NCBI GenBank assembly: GCA_916613615.1
Contig: OU744732.1
Coordinates: 34,867,950 to 34,931,949, forward strand
Source of the DNA: Steromphala cineraria
Taxonomy: Eukaryota > Mollusca > Gastropoda > Trochida > Trochidae
Length of the DNA stretch: 64,000 nt
Direction of reading: 5' to 3'
Below the pieces are notes generated by a model. The model saw only the letters and a list, made by a program, of their open reading frames with translations, was not told where the DNA came from and ran no database searches. Position 1 is the first letter of the stretch. Every line of letters begins with the position of its first letter. Both the position numbers and the translations under genes were made by a program. Positions 57,831-64,000 of the stretch are shown piece after piece.

Positions 57831-58700
57831 CTAGAATACCTAGGTTAGTGAACAAACTTAAAGATTTAGCTGTATAGGGTAGAAAGACAACTGATTACTC
57901 AACATTACTCATGGACAACAATTATGAAGCACCATGCACAGTGACGATTATCTTAAACTTTCTATTGAAAACCGTTATTTACATATGACCTAAAGAAACA
58001 GGCAAGTGGCGGCATGAATGCCGTTGACCAAAAAAGATAACTCTCAACCTTTTTCACATAAAATAATTTATTTAAAACGTGCTTTGTGTATGGCCAGAGC
58101 TCATTGCTTACATAAATACAAAACACTTTGAATAAACGTTGTATTGAATCATTTTATTATAATTATATAAATTTAAAATATATCGAACAAGTATACCTGC
58201 AGTAAACTCACTTAATGTAACATTGAATATAAGGCTTTGTTTCTCTTAACTACCTACCTGTATCTCTTTGGAATTATCATTCCTACTTAAATAAAGCGAT
58301 GTATATAGGCGATGTACACTTACAACATTTGTCATTTGTGTTTCGAGGAGAATCTAAGCTCTAGACTTTTCAAATATGTCCCTTAAAGAAACTTATTGTC
58401 AAGTTCTCTTTATAGTTCACTTATCTCTCTATATCTCACATATATCTCAAAATTTGATTATAGACGGTCAAAGCGTTGCTGATCATACTCGCTGCAGGTA
58501 TTTACATGATGGTTCATTGCCTCCTTAACACTGATATGATAACGTTGCTAAGAAATGATGTACTGACGCAGAGAATACTAAACGAGATTCTGAATAATAA
58601 CATCCTGGTGAAACGAATAAATGTTTTGTTTTATTAAACGAAAGCGAGCTAAATACATAAACCATATATTTTATATACCGTTGTTCTAATTTTTCTAATA
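57831..58700. other. Non-coding with an inverted block (58,330-58,540)
   Basis: TGTGTTTCGAGGAGAA, TTGTCAAGTTCTC and CAAAGCGTTGCTG..CATACT pair with 42,200-42,360 in inverse orientation. The rest is not recognised. Confidence 0.45.
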
Positions 58701-58709
58701 CAATTTGAT

Positions 58710-58931
58710 CGACGCAACAAAATCCCAAAAGTGAAAAAACTCTGCAAAAGATGTGAGAAAAATAACTTTCATGTAATTAAAGATGAGTTCCTCGTCCTAC
58801 TTAAATGTTCACTCAGTGAAAGACGGAAAATCTACCTGATGCAGATATGTATGTGTGGTCAAAAATCAATGTTCTGTTATACACCATTAATATCAATACC
58901 AAGGCATATTTTATGTCTATCAAGTCTTTGA
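58710..58931 (+). pseudogene. LINE C-terminal fossil, best preserved copy
   Basis: The open frame reads RRNKIPKVKKLCKRC, KNNFHVIKDEFLVLLKC, then SERRKIYLMQIC and a low-similarity end. R-x-K-I-P..K-x-L-C-x2-C, followed after about 10 residues by KDEFLVLLKC and RRKIYL, is very close in spacing to the C-terminal Cys/His segment of LINE polymerases (compare EIEFHVVLICPTYDELRRKYL at 19,559). The His of that segment is replaced by Leu. The upstream polymerase is absent. This copy has both cysteines of the first pair, whereas the 33,999 copy has lost one. Confidence 0.55.
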
Positions 58932-59289
58932 TGCGAGTCTAGCTACAAGAACCACACATTATCGCTAATGATTTGCGATTGAGTTTGATCTTGCTAATGT
59001 TGAGTATTTATACAGTCCTCAGGCTATTAGGCATGACTCCAGTGATTTTAACCATTGTGGAGCTGAAAACAAAGATAAATATGATTTAAAATCCCAAGCA
59101 TTTGAATCAGCTAATTTGAATACAGAATTGTCTTAATTTGATGTACAACGGAATATCGTGCATGAATATTCCCTGTATATTTGATCCTGATTTAAAATAT
59201 AAGAAGATCGGATTGTCATTAAATCTGTTGAGAAAGAACCTGGCTTTATTGATCTACCTTTGTAAACATGAAATTCATATGAAAATAAG

Positions 59290-60032
59290 TACCTTTGGCT
59301 AAGAAAATATTAATGAAGAGAAGAAAAATTCGAAGTAAATTAATTTTCAAATCATTTTAAAAACTTATTATCTACGAAAAGGACGCATGGAATAAATCAG
59401 ACAATATCATTTGAAGAAGACACAGACAGACAGACAATACTGCGAAGTGAAAACATCACTTTGATCGATTCTCATGATCATGAGTTTTGTGCCAAAACCG
59501 ATAACATAATAGGAACTGACACTTCAGGTTCAGAGCAATGCCTTCTTTTCTTCTCCATTCACGTTTGTTAATGCAAACATTGTTTCCTAAAAGAAGTGTT
59601 TTTTCCTTATCAATCCTCGGGGACGCCATTTATCTGTTCTCGAAATTCCTCTCGTAGGGATAGAGATTACAAAGTTTGTCTTTGCAAACAATATTTGACA
59701 GAAGGAACTGGTTATATATGTGTCAGTCCTGAGGGACGCCATTTATCTTTTCTCAGAATTCCTCTCTTAGGGATAAAGATCACAAATCTCAAGTCTCTAA
59801 TTGGTCATTATCATGCTTTCTAAGCTAATAATACAGATTTCTCTTTCCTCTAAGGTCGAATTCATTGGCTGACCATTGTGCCTTTGGTGCTTAATGCCAT
59901 CTTGACCAAGCCTGACATGACGGACATGCCATATGACTTGATTTAGAGTTGTTCGGTTAATCCCCTGAAGCAGCTTTGTAGACCCTGTAGGGATACCCAG
60001 AAACCCATGTACAGAACACGTGAAAGGAAAAG
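59290..60032 (+). repeat. Dispersed block resembling 39.2-40.3 and 52.6-53.3 kb
   Basis: GACGCCATTTATCTGTTCTCG, ATTCCTCTCGTAGGGATAGAGATTACAAA, TCATTATCATGCTTTCTAAGC and ATGCCATCTTGACCAAGC match 39,700-40,155 and others. An internal direct repeat (59,625-59,670 and 59,730-59,790) is present. The block stops at about 60,032 and resumes at 60,844 (ATATCTTGCAATAACAACC), as judged from 40,270-40,340, so it was interrupted by the next two elements. Confidence 0.7.
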
Positions 60033-60512
60033 CGCCTTCTCACGTTGCTGAGGTCCAGAGTTCGAATTCCATCCAGGCCAAGGTGTAAAAACCTAGAGTT
60101 CACCTCTGTTAGAACTCTGTAAGTGTCACCCTGGAGCCCTAGTGTGTAGTGCAAATAAAACTGCGCACTTAAAAGATCCCACAAATTCAGGTCAGTGGCT
60201 GAATGGTGGATACATGAACACGTGCATACGCCAAGCTGTCGGTTATCAGCGTTCAGCGGTTTTGGACAAACTGCTGTGACTATGTGTCTCAGTTCACCCA
60301 GCTGTGAAGGGGTACCCTGTGAGGCAAAGAATGGTCCCTAACCTGAGCACCACTTATGTTGAATGCCGGTTGAATACTCTCCAGGGAGTTGAATTGGAAA
60401 AATGATCGGACGGTGAAAGAATGCCATTGACCAGGGGGAAAACAATGTAAGCGCCTTGAGCAACCAGGAATGGATGGATATATAAATAATCATATAATAA
60501 TAATAATAATAT
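60033..60512 (+). mobile_element. tRNA-derived SINE, about 480 bp
   Basis: It begins inside the tRNA-like part (CGCCTTCTCACGTTGCTGAGG) and has box B AGAGTTCGAATTCC (60,056-60,069). The box A half is missing or very worn, so this copy is slightly 5'-truncated. The central part includes GTGTCACCCTGGAGCC and CTGCGCACTTAAAAGATCCC. From ACACGTGCATACGCC onward it matches 1,985-2,288. The tail is AAGCGCCTTGAGCAACCAGG, ATATATAAATA and (ATA)n at 60,493-60,510. The motif AGCGCYTTGAGCA is shared with the CR1/L2-like LINE tail at 39,924. Confidence 0.8.
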
Positions 60513-60514
60513 AA

Positions 60515-60839
60515 TTCTAGGGGGTATACAAGGTGATCTCAGGAAAATGAAAATAAATCGTTCCAATCGAAAGACAATGTATAAAAACTAATTGAAGCAG
60601 TTATAAATCAAATATATAATGTAAAGCCATGCGATTTCCCTTTCTTAAATAAAATGAATTAAAGGTGTTCTCATAAAAATGGCAGCCAATAGACTTTATG
60701 TGAAACCCCATAATTTGTTCTCTGACTATGGATGATTGGTTTATGTAATGAGATTTTTGACACTATCAAAATACATTTAGCATTAATTTTCAGTGTAAAA
60801 TTGAAAATATAATATTTTAAAAAACGTGCTACTGCCCTT
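60515..60839 (-). mobile_element. TTAA-target MITE, copy 6, left end lost
   Basis: The body follows copy 1: AAGACAATGTAT, TGTAAAGCCATGCGAT, AAAGGTGTTCTCA, CTCTGACTATGGATGATTGG, then the terminus ACGTGCTACTGCCCTT with TTAA at 60,840-60,843. The left AGGGGCAGTAGCACG terminus is replaced by the tail of the SINE, so the SINE probably inserted at or near the MITE end. Confidence 0.8.
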
Positions 60840-60843
60840 TTAA

Positions 60844-61200
60844 ATATCTTGCAATAACAACCCAAGTACCTTTTGCAAATGATGAAAAGAAATATGCTTT
60901 CAATACAAAATTATGCACAAAATCACTAAAATTGTCCATAGTTTATTTAACCTTCATTTTACACCAACATCACATTTGATCTTTGTAACAAACGGTGTAT
61001 TGTCATAGTTCTAAGAATATGTACATGTAATTACCTCTGTTTTGAATATTCTTTTGGGTATTAGGTTAATATGAACTTGCAGGAAGCAATTGCTAAACCT
61101 TTTAGATAGCATTCCAAGTCTGTTATGATTTACTGTGGACGTGACCGTTACATTGTCACAAGATCATTATTAAACAAATAATGATAAAGTTTTAGGAATA
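60844..61200 (+). repeat. Continuation of the dispersed block
   Basis: It resumes at ATATCTTGCAATAAC, runs through TATGCTTTCAATA and ATTGTCCATAGTTTATTTAACCTTCATTTTACA (compare 40,550-40,572 on the same strand), and ends with AACTTGCAGGAAGCAATTGC and GTGGACGTGACC. Confidence 0.7.
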
Positions 61201-62994
61201 TTTGTAATTAAAATAAATCGCTTTACACAATAGGCCTTTTCAGTATTTCACATCGGTGAGTGGCTGTTAGTCAAATAACCTTATTAATAGTGTTATTTCA
61301 TTGTGAAGGATCTACTGTTGCAGAAAGTATTATGTCTAAGCTGATGAAGTTGTTCGTCGGCCACAGGTAGGTGAGAAGTCACGTTTATGATCGAAACACA
61401 ATGATGTGCGTCAGTCAAACATAATGTTGAAACTTATGGAAAGCAGCATAATAGCTAAATTCAAAATTTGAAATTATGTATTCGATATGTAGCATATCGA
61501 TTTATTATTCGATATGCTATATTCCTAGTATCAACGTATTTTGGATGTAGGAAAATGACTTTTATGATCATATATGACTATCTCTTTTAAATCAAGCATT
61601 TATCATATAATTGCCGTGACAAAAATGTGAGATTTTGAACATAAATACAATGAACTAAACCATTTACATTCGTTAAGAAACAAATCAATCGTAGTGAATA
61701 TCACTGAGGGTGTCTTCAATGTGATTCTTTTACTCTGAACGAGTGACGAAAGGTAATTTCAGGACGTATTTACGTCTAAAACGTATTGGAATCTGTTGAG
61801 AAATATTGCTTGCTAGAGTTTTGACTGCTTCTTCCAACATCTTTGGATACGTATTCTTCAACAGTTTGACACTCCAAATTGAAAAATGTGAGCTGTGCTG
61901 ATCTTGGCGTTAAACATGAAACTTGGAGCATATGGTTAACCATAACAAACGAGTTGCTATTCATTCTTGATGGTCTGAGGTTTTCGATTTTTACAGAGAT
62001 CTATGGACTTGCAACTCGCATAGCTAATTTTGTTTTGAATACAAATTTGAAAAGTAAATGGCTTTAACAGTTTTTCATGGCTTCTATGTACAGCTTTTCA
62101 CTTTTCACTATACATGTTACATATCAGGCAGCGAGACACCTTTGCATGTCGATTCTAGTCTTTATGTATCCATCATAAAACATTCCCTGATTGTGAATTT
62201 GAACCACATACAATAAGGAGGGTAATTTGAGCAAAGAATTATACTTACTTGACATGAGAGATCCTATGAAAAGAAAATGACCATGAGAGCTTTATCCTGA
62301 AAGACAATATCGAACAAGGTAAAAACATAGCAAATGGCTAATTGAAATCCTTGTTTTCATGTTAACACAAATATGAGCAAGTCATCTAAATCATTTGGAT
62401 ATAGCACTGTTTTATGGGATATTAGGTTAATACGAATTAACAGGAAACAATTTCTAAACCTTTTAGATAGCACTATGATGTCAAAAGAACACTGATGTCA
62501 GTCGGAGCTGGAAACTGTGAACGTGACCGTATATATTACCATTTATTAGGTAAATTATGACTCCTTGTCCTTGGATAAATTGGAGGAGAATTTTACAATA
62601 ATCATAAGTATAAGGGGCCACCTAAACCTTCCTCTTCCATGGATGTTTAAAGATATTTCTTCATAATCAATAATAATAATCTCAAAGAGTGCTGAGAGTT
62701 CATGTTGAATTTATCGGCAAAGAATGTTATCACAAACTGAAATAAACTTTTATCAGAAAGCAAAATGACTTAAAATTTTTGAATATGTAAGCTAGTATAG
62801 GAATACATTTCAAATAAATAAATATGTGTGCTTTTCAAAAATTCATAGCAATTTGGGGTCAAAATCTAGAAACAAAATATTTATACATGTATTCACAAAA
62901 ATATGTACATATGTGTCCAAAACAATTGTGAACACAGAAATAACACTTCTCTAATGATAACTTGAAGCTTTTTGTGACGACATCATGTGGTTCT
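61201..62994. other. Non-coding, one dispersed-family piece
   Basis: The part 62,410-62,560 (TTAGGTTAATACGAATT.ACAGGAAACAATT, CCTTTTAGATAGCA, GTGAACGTGACCG) belongs to the 40,610 family. At 61,476-61,522 a small palindrome occurs (TATTCGATATG / CATATCGAT.TA / TTATTCGATATGC). Nothing else recognised; the overlapping 62-codon frames near 61,776-62,067 on opposite strands show no family features. Confidence 0.4.
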
Positions 62995-64000
62995 CTGAAA
63001 GACTGAGAGTTGCTCAATCGGGGATAAGTCTTATGACCTTATCGCTTTTGATCACAAACCTTCACGGTTATTAGGGATCAGTATTGCCCGATAAGGAAGC
63101 ATTGGCGATGGTTTAGTGCTAGCGTAGATACGATTTGAGAGTTAGGAGCATCGCAGCATTCAGGCCTGGATACCCGAGGATAGCTACAGACAGGTTGTGG
63201 AGATGTGGCATACTTGAAAAGCCCAAAACCTTGAAAAACCAATAGTAATTCTTCTTCGTTTAGACTGATTAAATATGCCTTAAACCACCGTCAAAGATAT
63301 ATCCAAGTGATCAAAGGACAAATACTGTTACAATTACCTTTAAACCTTTAGATAACAAGCAAGATGAAAATGTTCATTGAGGAACTGTGACAATTCTTCT
63401 GAAGTTGATATCCATGGACAGTTTTTGTCAACATCAGATATTAGTAAGGTTTTGTGGTTTGACCTTTAAGTGTTAAGATATGTTCACAATTGGTATATAT
63501 GTTCCATATGAGTGATTGCCCTAATCGATTATTGGCAGTTGATCGCCTATTTGTCACTTGACTTTGGACCAATAACATGCTATTTCACATTTTTCGCATT
63601 TCTTTACCGAAGATGTGACATTTTGTCATCACAAGTTACAAGCATAAACCTACGGCCTAGACGCGTCCTGTTACTGTCAAAACTTTCTTTAACCGATTGT
63701 TAAATAAAAACCCTGTAAATGTTGAGGCCACAATTATTCATTCTGTGAATTTAGACAGCGAGTTGGTTTAAACATATTTAATTCCCAAAAAGGAGGAACC
63801 GGATTGGAATCTTATGCTTATGCTTATATCAATACCGCTCCAGACAGCGAGTTGATTTACGTGTGAAGAAATCAACAGAAATCATAAAAATTGTTCACTT
63901 TTAATACTTAAAAGGTCAAGCAAATAAAGTTACTGTTAAATTAAAGATTTGTATACCATCAGCACATTGAGATTACCAATGTTTATTTCAAAACTACTAA
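62995..64000 (+). repeat. Direct repeat of 40,925-41,620, longer copy
   Basis: The matching order is given for the partner. Two additional pieces lie at about 63,090-63,250 and 63,476-63,710; the second holds a 63-codon frame without family features. The repeat continues past the window edge (AAAACTACTA matches 41,614). Confidence 0.82.

Overview
The window is AT-rich eukaryotic DNA, almost certainly from an animal. It carries 5'-truncated LINE fossils, a tRNA-derived SINE head, MITEs with target duplications, satellites and nested inverted duplications. There is no operon structure, ribosome binding site, phage or CRISPR signature. The repeat style (L1/Tx1-like and CR1/L2-like LINEs, TTAA-target MITEs, long fold-back elements) suggests a marine invertebrate, perhaps a mollusc; that lineage is a guess. 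I find no convincing host protein-coding gene, no complete tRNA or rRNA gene, and no complete autonomous transposon. The only long reading frame (740 codons, 7703-9925) is the reverse transcriptase of a truncated LINE.

Left part (1-20,000). A short TA-flanked pogo-like MITE lies at 371-512. A TTAA-target MITE family (termini AGGGGCAGTAGCACG) has six sizeable copies here and to the right, plus two fragments. A mosaic block at about 1,590-6,620 is repeated at about 12,230-14,590. Within the first copy a 97-bp unit has amplified to an 11-unit array (4781-5839), while the second copy carries the same unit once. A 2.5-kb LINE (7508-10049, 14-bp target duplication) is inserted inside one MITE. A 266-bp hairpin MITE with a 9-bp target duplication sits at 12423-12688. 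A direct duplication at 15.87-16.5 kb and 17.97-18.6 kb carries a MITE copy in each half, and a second LINE 3' end lies at 19.56-19.96 kb.

Middle part (20,000-43,000). This is a mosaic of diverged dispersed blocks, many repeated in inverted orientation. The clearest structure is a very large imperfect palindrome, with left arm about 33.09-35.47 kb and right arm about 36.8-40.6 kb. The right arm has been lengthened by a 135-bp tandem array (37474-38085) and by a CR1/L2-like LINE 3' end (39728-39988). The spacer and its neighbours match 21.6-23.2 kb and 25.9-26.3 kb in inverse orientation.

Right part (43,000-64,000). A 1.69-kb tandem duplication (43305-44996 and 44999-50442) has its second copy split by a 3,750-bp fold-back element (46166-49915). 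That element has long inverted arms, palindromic 21-bp subterminal arrays (5 and 11 units) and an interior of strand-switching GAGGGTTA-type repeats. The undisturbed first copy is an internal empty site. Further right are a 964-bp TTAA-target element (53517-54480), inverted copies of 42.1-43.6 kb and a nested SINE/MITE pair (60033-60839). The right edge is a direct repeat of 40.9-41.6 kb.

These pieces do not form a pathway. The window is a record of transposition, local satellite birth and inverted duplication. The most unusual items are the fold-back element, two satellites that share one core motif, and a tail motif shared between the SINE and the CR1-like LINE.
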